Assembly (NCBI RefSeq): GCF_030052815.1
Contig: NC_079503.1
Span: 60,802,735 to 60,866,734 of the forward strand
Direction: 5' to 3'
Length of the DNA stretch: 64,000 nucleotides
Origin: Hevea brasiliensis
Lineage: Eukaryota; Streptophyta; Magnoliopsida; Malpighiales; Euphorbiaceae
Shown: in pieces, positions 23,741 through 34,638 of the stretch
How positions within the stretch are numbered: the first letter of the stretch is position 1
Layout of the letters: each line of letters starts with the position of its first letter
Position numbers and translations under genes: made by a program
Notes under the pieces: model-generated
The model's database searches: none
Seen by the model: only the letters and a program-made list of their open reading frames with translations
Told to the model about the DNA's origin: nothing

Positions 23741-23910
23741 AAAGTTTTTAAATTCCGTTTTCACCTGTTATTTGAATATTCTTTCTTCATAGTACAACTG
23801 CTCAATATCATTGTTTGATACATACAGTACATTACATTATAAATATGCACTAACAGGAGGAAATCTCCTTGTGTTATTTGTTCAGGAGATCTAAAATCCT
23901 CGCATTGAAT

Positions 23911-25130
23911 ATGGAAGAGGGTGATCGTTCAGTCGATCAATCTATTGAGGCTGAGGTGCAAGGGGATGCCCCAGGCCTACATAATGTTAGTGGTTCACCG
24001 CACCACCGCAGCATCGCAGCTTTCTGCTCGCTCGCTCAAGAGATGGTCGCAATGTTCCAACAAATGGTCGTAATGTGCCTACTCAAGTCCCAATACAGAC
24101 ACCGATGGTACAACCACGCCTCCTACAAGGCAGTATGACAAATTAATGAAATATGGGGCTCCAGAGTTTATGGGGACAGTAGATCCTATATAAGCTGAAC
24201 AATGGTTAGAGAGGATGGAGAGGGTGTTCAAGAAGCTACCTTGTACAGAAGAGCTGAGATTTGAATACTCAGTGTCCTTCCTACAGGGGGATGCTTAGGA
24301 CTGGTGGAAAACCATTCCCACGATCAGTAGAACTGCGATCTTGACTGAATGACTTCCTCGGGAATTGCATGAAATACATCCTCGATGCTTATGTAGACCA
24401 GAAGCTACAAGAATTCTTAAGTCTGAAACAGGGGGGCAGATCAGTGGCTGAGTATGAAAGAGAATTTTCCCGCCTGAGCCATTATGCGGTGAGTCTACTC
24501 TCTACCAAATAGGAGAGATGCAAGAGGTTTGAAACTGGCTTGAAGCCCAGTATTAGAGTACAAGTGCTCAGCTTCAAACACACTAACTTCTCTGAACTTG
24601 TTTCTCAAGCCCTAGAGTTGGAAAGAGTTGAGTTTGAGACTGCTCCAGAGAAAAAGAGATCAGAGAAGACAGAGAAAGAGGGAAAATCTGTAGAACAGAG
24701 TTCCAGTGGTCATACTGGAAAAAGGAAGAACTATGGGGGACATGGCAGAGGTGGCAAGAAATCTGGTAGGGGAAGACATTCAGGACAGAGACCTCCCCTA
24801 TCTGGTCAGCAGAGTACCAGAGGTTCCTATCCTCCCCGCCAGTGTGAAACTTGTGGAAGATATCATGGTGGGATATGCTACAAGGCTATTGGAGCCTGTT
24901 ATAACTGTGGAGGCACCGGACACTTCGCCAAGGACTGCACCAGTAGTCGCAGAGTTGGACCACCTCCTACTACTGCAGAAGGGTCAGTTCAGAGCCCTGT
25001 CACCAGAAGCTCACAACCACCTAGCAGAGGTAGAGGCAGGGGTAGAGGTAACCCAGCAGGCAGCCAATGCACAGTAAAACAATCAGAGCAAGATAGTGCT
25101 CCAGTCAGAGTCTATGCCATGAGACAGAGA
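23911..25130 (+). pseudogene. gag: E5 gag, with stops and frameshifts
   Basis: The ATG at 23911 opens MEEGDRSVDQSIEAEVQG. The frame slips after about 80 codons. The core (AEQWLERMERVFKKL, then GDA) meets a TAG at 24296-24298 where relatives have a sense codon before WW. A second TAG is at about 24508, in STK-ERCKRFETG. From 24540 the frame is open: KPSIRVQV, ALELERVE, a basic Gly/Arg-rich linker, and an intact CCHC knuckle (CYNCGGTGHFAKDC, 24897-24938). It then runs on into protease. Much of the damage lies in the capsid part. Confidence 0.9.
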
Positions 25131-25500
25131 GAAGAGGCAGAGACATCTGATGTTGTGGCTGGTACCTTCTCAACTTTTAACCAGAATGTATTTGTGCTAT
25201 TTGATCCGGGTTCTACCCATTCTTATGTGAGTGCTAGCATCATTGATTTCATTGCTGTTCCATGTACAAAAATGGACTTTGAGGTGCTAGTAACAAGTCC
25301 GCTAGGACAGGAGGTCAGGGTTAATAGGATGTATAGAGATTGTCCTTTGGTGATCCAAGGACACACTTTTCTGTCCGATCTCATTGAAATGCCCTTCAGA
25401 GATTATGATATCATCTTGGGCATGGATTGGTTAGCTAGACATCATGCCATGATTGATCAGAGGTCAAGACAGTCACTTTTGGTCTCCTCAAGATGCTGAT
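25131..25500 (+). pseudogene. pol: E5 protease
   Basis: Shares a frame with the gag C-terminus (24540-25499, 319 codons). The active site is [11 protein letters not shown], with the Asp codon at 25203-25205. It continues through [33 protein letters not shown] and [13 protein letters not shown]. This aspartic protease would cut the Gag-Pol polyprotein. The frame is lost after MIDQRS, at the same spot where E2 breaks. Confidence 0.92.
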
Positions 25501-26443
25501 GTGGTAATACAAGGGGAGAGGCAGTTATTGCCATCAACCATCATTTCGACTGCACTAGCAAAAAAAATGATCAGGAAGGGGTGTGAAGCATACTTGGCAT
25601 ACGTAGTAGACACCCAAGTGGGGAGTCCAGCATTGAAGGACATCCCTACAGTATATGACTTTCCAGATGTGTTTCCTGATGAATTGCCAGGATTACCTCC
25701 GGAAAGAGAAGTGCAGTTTGAAATTAATGTTCTGCCTGGTGTGGATCCAATCTCTATAACGCCATACAGAATGGCACCAACAGAGTTGAAGGAGTTGAAG
25801 ATACAGATTACAAGAATTACTTGAAAAGGGCTTCATCCGCCTCTAGTGTGTCACCTTGGGGAGCACGGTGTTGTTTGTTAAGAAGAAGGATGGTACTCTC
25901 CGCTTATGCATTGACTACAGTGCGGTTGAATAGGGTGACAACAAAGAACAGATATCCATTGCCTCGCATTGATGATCCGCTCGATCGATTGAAGGGTGCG
26001 GCAAGATTCTCCAAAATTGATTTGCGATCCGGTTATCATCGATTGAAGGTGCAAGAGCAGTATCCCAAAAGCGCTTTAACTGGTATGGCCACTATGAGTT
26101 TCTAGTAATGCCATTCGGGTTAACAAATGCTCTAGCTGCTTTTATGGATCTGATGAACACTATCTTTAGACCATATCTTGATCAATTTGTGGTGGTGTTT
26201 ATTGATGACATTTTGATATACTCGAGGAGTGCAGAGGAGCATGATAGACATCTGCGGATTGTACTGCAGACCTTAAGGGAGAAACAGCTGTACGCCAAAT
26301 TGTCGAAATGTGAATTTTGGCTGAAGGAAATCTCCTTTTTGGGACATGTTGTGTCAGCTGAAGGGATCAAGGTAGATTCCAAGAAGGTAGAAGCTATCCT
26401 TAATTGGAAGCCGCTAGGAACATCACGTAAATTTGCGCTTTAG
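25501..26443 (+). pseudogene. pol: E5 reverse transcriptase, several frameshifts
   Basis: Three frames cover it. 25453-25824 has [32 protein letters not shown] and ITPYRMAP. 25821-26105 has [21 protein letters not shown]. 26108-26443 starts MPFGLTNA and has the polymerase motif [29 protein letters not shown] and ILNWKP. Local replacements such as ATCGATT for ATCAGTT (26038, 25982) remove single bases from CAG contexts and account for several of the breaks. Confidence 0.92.
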
Positions 26444-27000
26444 GTTTAGCTGGATATTACCGTCGGTTTGTAAAAGGGTTTTCTATGTTATCTTCTCCAC
26501 TGACTAAGCTGCTTCGAAAAGATGTGAAATTTCAGTGGACTGATAAATGTCAGCAGAGTTTTGATGAGTTGAAGAGGTGTTTAACTGAAGCTCCAGTCCT
26601 CACTTTACCTACTCCGGGTAAAGAATACACAGTTTATAGTGATGCTTCTCACAATGGGTTAGGCTGTAATCGATGCAAGATCGAATGTCATTGCTTATGC
26701 ATCACGCCAATTGAAACCGCATGAGAGGAACTACCCAACACATGACACAGAGTTAGCGCTATTGTTTTTGCTCAAGATCCGAGACACTATTTGTATGGGG
26801 AGAAATGCTACATTTTCACAGATCACAAGAGCTTGAAGTACTTAGGCACCCAGAAGGAATTGAATTTGAGGCAAAGGAGATGGTTGGAACTCATTAAAGA
26901 CTATGATTGCTTAATAGACTATCAGCCGGGGAAAGCAAATGTGGTGGCTGACGCCTTAAGTCGCAAGACTATGGCAAGTCTCAGAGTTTCTCCTTTGTCC
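26444..27000 (+). pseudogene. pol: E5 RT-RNase H connection and RNase H
   Basis: 26485-26724 reads [20 protein letters not shown] and reaches [12 protein letters not shown], the first RNase H acidic residue. A break follows near 26668. A shifted frame from 26791 reads [35 protein letters not shown] and VADALSRK, the remaining acidic residues. The ELE helix between them (26745-26790) is scrambled: GCGCTA for GCAGCTA and CCGAGA for CTGGAGA. Confidence 0.9.
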
Positions 27001-28100
27001 ATGGTATATGAATTGAAAGCACAGCATGCCAGTTTAGAGGTTGATGATGAGGGACAGACAGTAGTTGCATGGCATATACAGCCAGTGTTGATTGATCAGA
27101 TCAGAATGGCTACACAGAGTGATGAAAAATATCGGTCACGAAAGAAGTTCAGCAGGGCAAGAAACTTGAATTCTCTGTGAGAGATGATGGTTTATTGCTA
27201 CATCAGGGCAGAGTGTGCATTCCTAGTGATGTGGAATTGAGACAAACCATTTTGAAGGAAGCACATGAGTCTCCATTTGCTATGCACCCTGGTGGAACTA
27301 AAATGTACAGAGGGCAGAAATAGCATAACTGGTGGATGGTTATGAAAATAGATATAGTGAATTCGTTTCCAAATGCCTAACTTGTCGCCAAGTAAAGCCA
27401 GAACATCAAGTTCCAAATGGTTTATTACATCCTTTGTCGCATGCAGTGGAAATGGGAACGAATAACTATGGATTTTGTTACAGGACTTCCAAGGACACAG
27501 AGTAGTCATGATGCAGTATGGGTTATAGTTGACAGATTGACTAAGTCTGCTCACTTTTTGCCAGTTCGGATGGACTATAGCCTGGAAAGATTGGCCAGAT
27601 TATACATTTATGAGATTGTAAAATTGCATGGAGTGCCAGTATCAATTGTGTCTGACAGAGATCCTAGGTTCACTTCTAGATTCTGGGGTAGTCTTCAGAG
27701 AGCCCTAGGAACTAGATTGAACTTCAAAGACAAAGATTCCACCCACGCATGCATGGCCACCGAGAGGGTTATTCAGATATTGGAGGATATGCTACGGGCT
27801 TGTGTGATTGAATTTGAAGGTAGTTGGGATACACACTTGCCTTTGATTGAGTTTGCTTATAACAACAGCTACCAATCAAGCATAGGAATGCCTCCATATG
27901 AAGCTTTGTATGGCAGAAAGTGTAGAACTCCTTTATGTTGGGATGAAGTAGGTGAAAGGAAGATGATTGGGCGTAAATTGTCCAAAGCAGACAGAGGAAA
28001 AGATCGATTGATCGAGAGATAGACTCAAGGTCGCATCGACCGTCGAAGTCCTATGTTGATCTCAAGAGAAGAGATATTGAGTATGCAAAGTGGGTGATAA
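27001..28100 (+). pseudogene. pol: E5 integrase, scrambled near the catalytic Glu
   Basis: The zinc-binding His codons (CACATGAG and TGCACCCT, 27260-27290) and CLTC (about 27378) are in broken frames. The core is in 27417-28022: [14 protein letters not shown] (first Asp), [24 protein letters not shown] (second Asp). The stretch that should read [15 protein letters not shown] reads [15 protein letters not shown] (27725-27772), keeping only ERV. E9 has the same replacement. After [22 protein letters not shown] the frame decays at repeated TCGA for TCAGA changes (28004-28046). Confidence 0.92.
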
Positions 28101-28508
28101 AGTATTCCTCAAAGTTTCTCCTTGGAAGAGGATTATGAGATTTGGCGTAAAGGGGGAAACCGAGTCCTCGTTTCATCGGACCATATGAAGTTCGAAAGAG
28201 TGGGTCCTCCGCATATCGATTGGCATTACCTCCGAGCTAGCAAGGATACACGTGTCTTCCATGTGTCCATGTTAAGGAGGTACAGATCGCACCCATCTCA
28301 TGTACTATCGCTGAAGAGATTGAAGTAAATCCGGACCTCTCATATGAGGAAGAACCCATAAAAATTCTGGCTTATGAGGTGAAACAAATTGAGGAACAAA
28401 AAGATACACACAGTTAAAGTCTTTGTGGAACCATCATTCGTGCCAGACGCTACTTGGGAACGTGAAGAGGATATGAGGAGACAGCACCACAAATGTTCGA
28501 GAGACTAA
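28101..28508 (+). pseudogene. pol: E5 GPY/F region and chromodomain, frameshifted
   Basis: Fragments of [18 protein letters not shown] and SYEEEPIKILAYEV are present in alternating frames. The terminal chromodomain core (VLWNHHS-like, [11 protein letters not shown]) is recognisable to a stop at 28506-28508. Intact relatives are 10224-10560 (E2) and 52081-52338 (E8). Aromatic and basic positions of the fold survive only in pieces. Confidence 0.85.
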
Positions 28509-28538
28509 TGCTGTAAAATTTCGAGACGAAATTTATTT

Positions 28539-28553
28539 TAAGGGGGAGAGAAT
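28539..28553 (+). other. E5 polypurine tract
   Basis: TAAGGGGGAGAGAAT directly before TGTAACACC of the 3' LTR. Confidence 0.93.
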
Positions 28554-31500
28554 TGTAACACCCCAAAGTTCGGTAGTGTGTTCTGCTGCTCCGGTGACTA
28601 GTGTTGTCCGGACTGCTCGGAGGCCTAGAACCGTACTTCGATATGAGTGAGGAGCCATAAAATAATGAAATACAAGAAAAGAAAGTACAAGAAAAACAAA
28701 GGAAAAATGATAGCAAAGAAATGTGACCAAGTTAAGCAGTAGGAAACCTAACGATGGGTATTTGCAGGAAGTCACGGCGTGGACCGTTGACTAATACAGC
28801 TGCGGAAAACCCTGGAAAATATTTTTAGGACTTAAATAGACCCTTGTTGAAGAATAAATATCATTAGAAAGATCAAAGAAAAATTAAATAATTAGTACAA
28901 AGAAAAGTGAGAAATCGAAAAACAGACAAAACCCTGTCACAGAAAAATCGAACGAATCTAACAGGGCATTATGGTCATTTGACATCCCGAAGTGTCTTTT
29001 GACCTAAATGTCCATTAAAAATAAATAGTATTACACTTAGAAAATAAAAGGAAAAATTAATTTAGTGGTACCTAAAGTAAATAGCTAAAATCAAGGTTAA
29101 ATGTGGGATTAAGTGAAAGTTAGCTTAAAATATGATTTAAATTTAGTTAGTGGACCACTAGGGATTTAATTAAACATAAATATGGCTGAAGTAAGTCCAC
29201 TAACCATCTGAAATCCCATCTTCCTCAAATCCTCTCAAATGGCCGAATTGAAGAACCCTTGAAAACCTCCATTGACGTTTTCTTTGAGCTTGATTTCCTC
29301 TCTCCATTTCAACTCCATTCACTTAGGTTCTTTCATGAAAAATGGTCTACACACCACAAGGAAGATATTAATACCAATTTTGGGAAGTTTGGTCAAGGTT
29401 TAGCAAGTTACAAATAAAGGTAAGTTTGCATTTTTGAGAAATCCTTTGTTAAAGTTTTTGTGCATGTTATGGGTATTAGTTTGGTGAAGGAAAATTTTGA
29501 GTTTGAAAGGTTATTGTTATTTTCATTTTGGACAGCCATGGGTCACGTTTATGATGAGGTATTTGTGCATATAATTGATGGGAAAGAATGTTAATAATGG
29601 TGATTTAGTAACTTAGTGAGTTATTGCATGTTTATATGGTGAATTATGCACTTTGATGGGAATTGGCATATGGTACGGCAATGTGATGTTGATGAATGAT
29701 TTGTGGCAGCTTGTGGACACTTGAGAAATGGTGTATATTGAAGGAAGAGTGGGCAGAATATTGACCTAGAAGGATTGATGATATGTATGTGAATGAATGT
29801 TGTAAAGTGTATGTAAAGTTTGTAATGTTTAGGTGTGGTTGTAATGGTATTTAGAAATTGTAATTGTGAATGATATTTGGTGTGTTGAGGGTGATTGGAA
29901 TCTGCCCAAAATAATGCTAATGTAATGTAGAAAATGTTTTTGGTAATGTGCCAAAACAGTTTGGTAGGGTATGGAAGTAAACCTTGCAAGGTGAGTATGT
30001 GTTTGAAGTTGGGGTGTGAAATGCATATTGAGGGCAGTGTATATTTTAGCCTATAACCTTGCATGTGTAACCTCAATTGGTATGAGACCAATTTGGGGTG
30101 AAACTAGGCACAAAATGTGCCAACTTTCATTGAGAAACCATGCCAAAATTCTGCTTGCAAGGTGACCTAAAAATTTGACCAATTCGGATTAGGTGCAATT
30201 AGGACCTGAAAAATGACCAATTGGGCAGCAGTGAGTATTTAGGCTATAACTCACTCAAAGCAGGTCCAATTGACCTGAAATTTTAACCATGAATAGTTAA
30301 GACCCATACCTACAAGTCTTATGAAGACACCAAAACCCAGAAATGACCATAAGCAAGTCAAACAACTTGCACAAGTTCGGGTCCAAAAACTGGCCGAACC
30401 AGAATTGACCAATTTGACCTAAAATTGACCTAAAATGGTACCACTTGACCAGCAATAGTGTAATGACCATAACTTGGTCTACTTAACTCGGATTGACCTG
30501 AAATTTTGCACCGCGTGCAATAAGACCTAGATCTACAAGTTTTTAGTTTCGACCGAGACCCGAAAACCGAGGAACTAGATCGTCGGTTAGGTCAAACCGG
30601 TGTTCGAATCCGAGAATTTGCATTAAAATGCACTAAGCGAGGAAATGACTTTGGTTTATATTACCAAACCTAAAACCCTATCGAGTGTTACATATTAACG
30701 ACACTAAAACCTAATTTACCTAACACGCCTCGAGGGTCGGTATATTAGGTGTTTAAGCGAATAATTGAGTTCATGCATTATTTACCAAACCCCATCGATA
30801 GAGACGGTTTAATTTGGTAATCAAACACTTCAAATTGTGTTTCTCGATTAACAAGGACTCAAAGAAAAGGGAAAGAAATACTGAGTCAAGACCAGGAGAC
30901 AAATATCAGAGGTTTGTGCACAACAACTGTTTCTTTTGAATTATTTTCAATGGAAATAAATATTGATTATTTGTATATCATTATTTTAAATTGTGGAAAT
31001 GTGTTTGAGAAATATTTATTGATTGAAAAATATTGTGAATAGTTTGAAAGCTGTGAAAAATGGTTTGAATGACATTGATGGATACTTATTGATTAAAAGC
31101 ATTAGAAATGGTTTGAAACCACAACTATCATGTATATTGATTGTATTCCTCTCTAGCTTGTCTAGTGGGATGAATTGAATTCCCTCTCCGTGAAGTGTTG
31201 AGGTGTGTGCCTGTTGAGGACGAATAGAATGAGTACTCATATTTTTGCTAGCTAGCCATGTTATTCCTCATTAGTCATCGACTTTTGGGATGAATTGAAT
31301 ACCTCATTAGCCATCGGCTTTTGGGATGAATTGAATTATGGATCATGATTAAGCTGTGTGTGATTTACTGATGTGTATTGTGAGATTGTGAAATGGATTT
31401 TAAACTCTCATTGACATATACTGTCTTTTGAATTCAAACCTGATCTGACTTTTGGAAAATCATTGTGATATTGAGAAATTGAGTTTAAATTCTTATTGAC

Positions 31501-32232
31501 CTTTATTGTCTTAAATTTGACTATGGTTTTAAGTATCCACTATTTACATGATTTATGAATTGTGATTTAAATTGTATTTGGTTAATGTTGTGCACCACTG
31601 AGACATTGTCTCAAATGATAGCTTTATTCTTTATCGCAGTAGAGACAGACAGGGCAGCAGACTAGGCTGCACATACCTCCAGCGAGAGATTTTTCGGGTA
31701 TAACGAGTATACCGCTTTTTGCATTTTGTACTGTAATGTATGACACTGTATGTATATTTTCTTTTTGGTTTTGAGCAGTTGTAAATTCAAATTGTACCTT
31801 GAAGTTGTAAATTAATTATGAGTTATTTGACTTGTAAAAATTGTATTATATTTCCTTATCTCAGACTTTGAAAAATTTCTATGGAATTGAGTTGATAAAT
31901 TGTTGTGTTGAGAAATGTATTGAAGTTGAGATTTGGAAATTTATTGAAGTGCTTTTTACAGATTTTCTGAAGAACTGTTTTATCCAAAATACAGATGGCA
32001 CTCTGCCAAAATTTTTACAGAAATCCCAAATAAATCAAATGAGTTAATTGTTTCACTTTAGTTCACCAAAGTTTTTAATACCTGTAAATAGTGCTCACCA
32101 CTGTAAAATAAGTAAGAAAAGTTTTTAAAATCCCTTGTAGTGTATTTAATGGGTTATCAGTAGACGAAGTTGGTAATTCATTAGGTATACTACGGGATCA
32201 TGTTATGCCTTACAGAGGGGTAGGGTGTGACA
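28554..32232 (+). repeat. E5 3' LTR (3,679 bp)
   Basis: Partner of 20022-23720. Long identical stretches alternate with corrupted CG-rich spots near 28736, 28757, 28793, 28933 and 28950. There, CCGG- and CG-containing words of the 5' copy are replaced. The same modules and hairpins are present. No gene. Confidence 0.95.
31591..31637 (+). other. Two-hairpin module, E5 3' LTR copy
   Basis: Stem I CTGAGACA-T-TGTCTCA (31598-31613). The GCG of stem II is replaced by AAT, another CG-site lesion relative to the 5' copy. Confidence 0.65.
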
Positions 32233-33442
32233 TTGACGTTCTGCGTCCCATGGTATGACGGCCTGAGGCACCTCTGTGTCTAGTGCCAACGACCCGTTAT
32301 CCAGTTTAATCAGCCTGTCGTATGTTACTTGGGTAGTGTAATTTATTGAAATAAATTAAGACTATCAGTAAGTAAAAATATTAAAAATCAAATAAATGAG
32401 TTAATAAGACTTCAAAAGAATTAGGTAGAATTATGAAATGATCCAAACCACATAAAAATTGTTAAGTAAAATGATAAAAGAGTTGCAAAAATAGGTATAA
32501 CTTAACTAAATATTTTAAATATACCTTCTATTGCCATATGAATATAAACTGAGTATTTTTATTAATTCTGTATATTGTACATTATCACTGTGAATTTAGG
32601 AATTAAACACTTCCAAAGTGGAACAAATTAGAACAAAAGATAATTAATATTAGACACATTGTATTAAATTAAATTGATTCTTAAATATTGAAATTATGCT
32701 TCGTTCTTTCTTTATTTGTATATTTTATTTTCTTGTTATATTATTGCACCACTAAGCAGCGATGCTTAGCGCGATGGATTTGTTTCCTCACGCAGGTACT
32801 TTGACTAAGATTTTTGGAGTCCAGATCTACAGAAGTGTCTAAGGTATTCAAGGTTGTCACCTCCTCAGCAATGCATGTAGATAGGATCCATATAGATCAT
32901 ATTTTGTATTTTGTATAAAATACTAGATATTGTATTATAATATAGATTATGAACATGTAATTAATAGACATGTGATGTAAATTAATAAATTAGCTTTTTC
33001 ATTTGTAATTAATTTATATATCATGTAAATTATGAAATTATGTAAATTAATGAAATTTGAAAATTTTACTTATGTGATTTGAGCATGAATGAGATTGTAT
33101 GGATTTGAAGACATATTTGAAATATATAGATAATGCATGGAAATGAATATGAAATTGAGATATATGAATGAGATGTGAATTATGAGATGGTTATGAAAAT
33201 AATTGATGAGATTTTTATTGTAAAATATTATTGAAATTTTCAAACAGGTGAATAGTAAAACACGTCAAACGATATTAAAATAGGGGAAACTTCATTAGTT
33301 TCTCCATAAAAAAAAATAATCAATATTAAATATAACGAGAACAAAATTTTTAAAGAAATAAAGTAAGGTAAGTTAGGGTGCTCCAGCACCGAATGTAGCA
33401 TGCTTTGCTCTGCTACACTGTAGTCGGGTGAGGGGTGTTACA
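32233..33442 (+). repeat. E4 5' LTR, 3' piece
   Basis: Resumes after E5 (first five bases are the duplication TTGAC). Matches 37418-38620 closely. It ends GTCGGGTGAGGGGTGTTACA-like, directly before the PBS, which proves this is the 5' LTR. Hairpin module at 32745-32793. Confidence 0.93.
32745..32793 (+). other. Two-hairpin module, E4 5' LTR copy
   Basis: GCACCA, CTAAGCA-GCGA-TGCTTAG (32752-32769), then GCGCGA...TCACGC (32769-32793; one arm mismatch compared with the 3' LTR). Confidence 0.75.
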
Positions 33443-33447
33443 TTTAT

Positions 33448-33459
33448 TGGTATTAGAGC
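33448..33459 (+). other. E4 primer-binding site, one mismatch
   Basis: TGGTATTAGAGC; one C-to-T change from the perfect site in E2, E5 and E7. Confidence 0.85.
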
Positions 33460-33583
33460 ACGGTTTAGGCATTCCTAGGCATAGATAGATGGAAGGAGAT
33501 AGTGTGCATAACATGCATTGCATTCATATGAGTCGAGGTGACACTAATGCAGATTTGTTTTCTTAGTTCTTTTAGGTTAAGGT

Positions 33584-34462
33584 ATGGACTCAGAATTGCA
33601 GAGGGCAGTAGAAGAAGAAGTAGTAAACCGTATCCCGACTGAGAGTGATATTGGAAATCGGGGAGATCCTACTCCACCAGTGCAAGAGGTGCCTGTACAA
33701 ACCCAACAGGCCTTGTTTGAGCAGATGAATGAATTCTTTCGACAGATGACTGGGGTTATTCCACCACCGCCTCAGCGGAAATCACCTCTAGGAAAAATTA
33801 GGAAGTATGGAGCTATAAATTTCAATGGTAGAGAGGAAGACGATTCTTCAGCGGCTGAGTATTGGCTAGAAAGAACTGAAAGAGTCCTGCAGCAGCTCCA
33901 TTGCACACCAAAACAGAGTTTGGAGTGTGCAGTTTCATTGTTACAAGAAGTTGCATATCGATGGTGGGATGTTGTAAACAAGGTAGCGCCACCAGCCAAC
34001 GTAACTTGGGAATTCTTTCTGATAGAGTTCAGAAAGAAATATATTAGATGTGTTCATGAAGAGGAACAAAAGAGGAGTGGTGATCAGCAAAAGAGGAAAT
34101 TTGGACAGTCTAGTAATAAGAGGCCGAGAGAACAGTTAAGTCAGACATCTGATCAAAGTAGGAGATCTAGACCCAGGCCTATACCCAGAAGAGATCAACT
34201 AGAAACACTAGTAGTGAGTGCACCAGGATTAGCAAGAAAATGTGGCCATTGTAACAAGTGACATAAAGGTGAATGTAGGGGATTGACTGGAGCCTGTTAT
34301 AGATGTGGAGCCATAGACCATCGTTTGAAAGATTGTCCTAAGAGGAATTTACCATGGACCCAAACAGAGGTCGTGGAAGGACCAAGTACAACAGTAACAC
34401 CACTTCCAAATGCCACCCAAGCCGAAGAGGAGCAAGAAGCCCCAAATGTGAATTTGAGGTAA
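33584..34462 (+). pseudogene. gag: E4 gag, single in-frame stop
   Basis: One continuous frame of 292 codons, from MDSELQRAVEEE to a TAA at 34460-34462. A single TGA at 34259-34261 replaces the Cys of CNKCHKGEC. It contains EYWLERTERVLQQLHC, YRWW and FLIEFRKKYI. An in-frame internal deletion then skips most of the second capsid half, so the frame joins directly to EEEQKRSGDQQKRKF. Downstream of the TGA a complete CCHC knuckle follows (CYRCGAIDHRLKDC). No protease follows. The product would bind RNA and form or join particles; enzymes would have to come from another element. Confidence 0.85.
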
Positions 34463-34638
34463 AGTATCCTTCCTTTATGATATGCCTAAGTGTATAATGA
34501 TAGATTCGAAAAGACTAAATAGTACCATATATATATAAAAGAAGTAGACAGAGGGAGCAATAGAAAGGTAAAAGAATTATCTCAGATACCTACACCGAGT
34601 AAATTTCGAGGAAGAAATTTTTGTTAGAGGGGAAGAAT
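34463..34638 (+). other. E4 short 3' leader and polypurine tract
   Basis: No coding sequence seen between the gag stop and the LTR. AATTTCGAGGAAGAAATTT resembles the sequence before the tract in E7. The polypurine tract TAGAGGGGAAGAA is at 34626-34637. Confidence 0.85.

Larger units (their letters stand above)
20022..32232 (+). mobile_element. E5: complete chromovirus-like LTR retrotransposon, 12.2 kb
   Basis: 5' LTR 20022-23720, PBS 23729-23740, gag 23911 onward, protease, RT, RNase H, integrase, chromodomain to 28508, polypurine tract 28539-28553, 3' LTR 28554-32232. Perfect target duplication TTGAC (20017-20021 and 32233-32237). It splits the E4 5' LTR. The LTRs are very alike outside clusters of CG/CAG-type differences, yet pol is cut into many short frames. 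That contrast is odd for a young copy. Confidence 0.96.

Noticed and set aside
28509..28553. Possible extra gene (envelope-like) between pol and the 3' LTR
   Set aside because: Only about 45 bases separate the chromodomain stop from the LTR in E5; the same is true in E2, E7, E8 and E9. There is no room for one.
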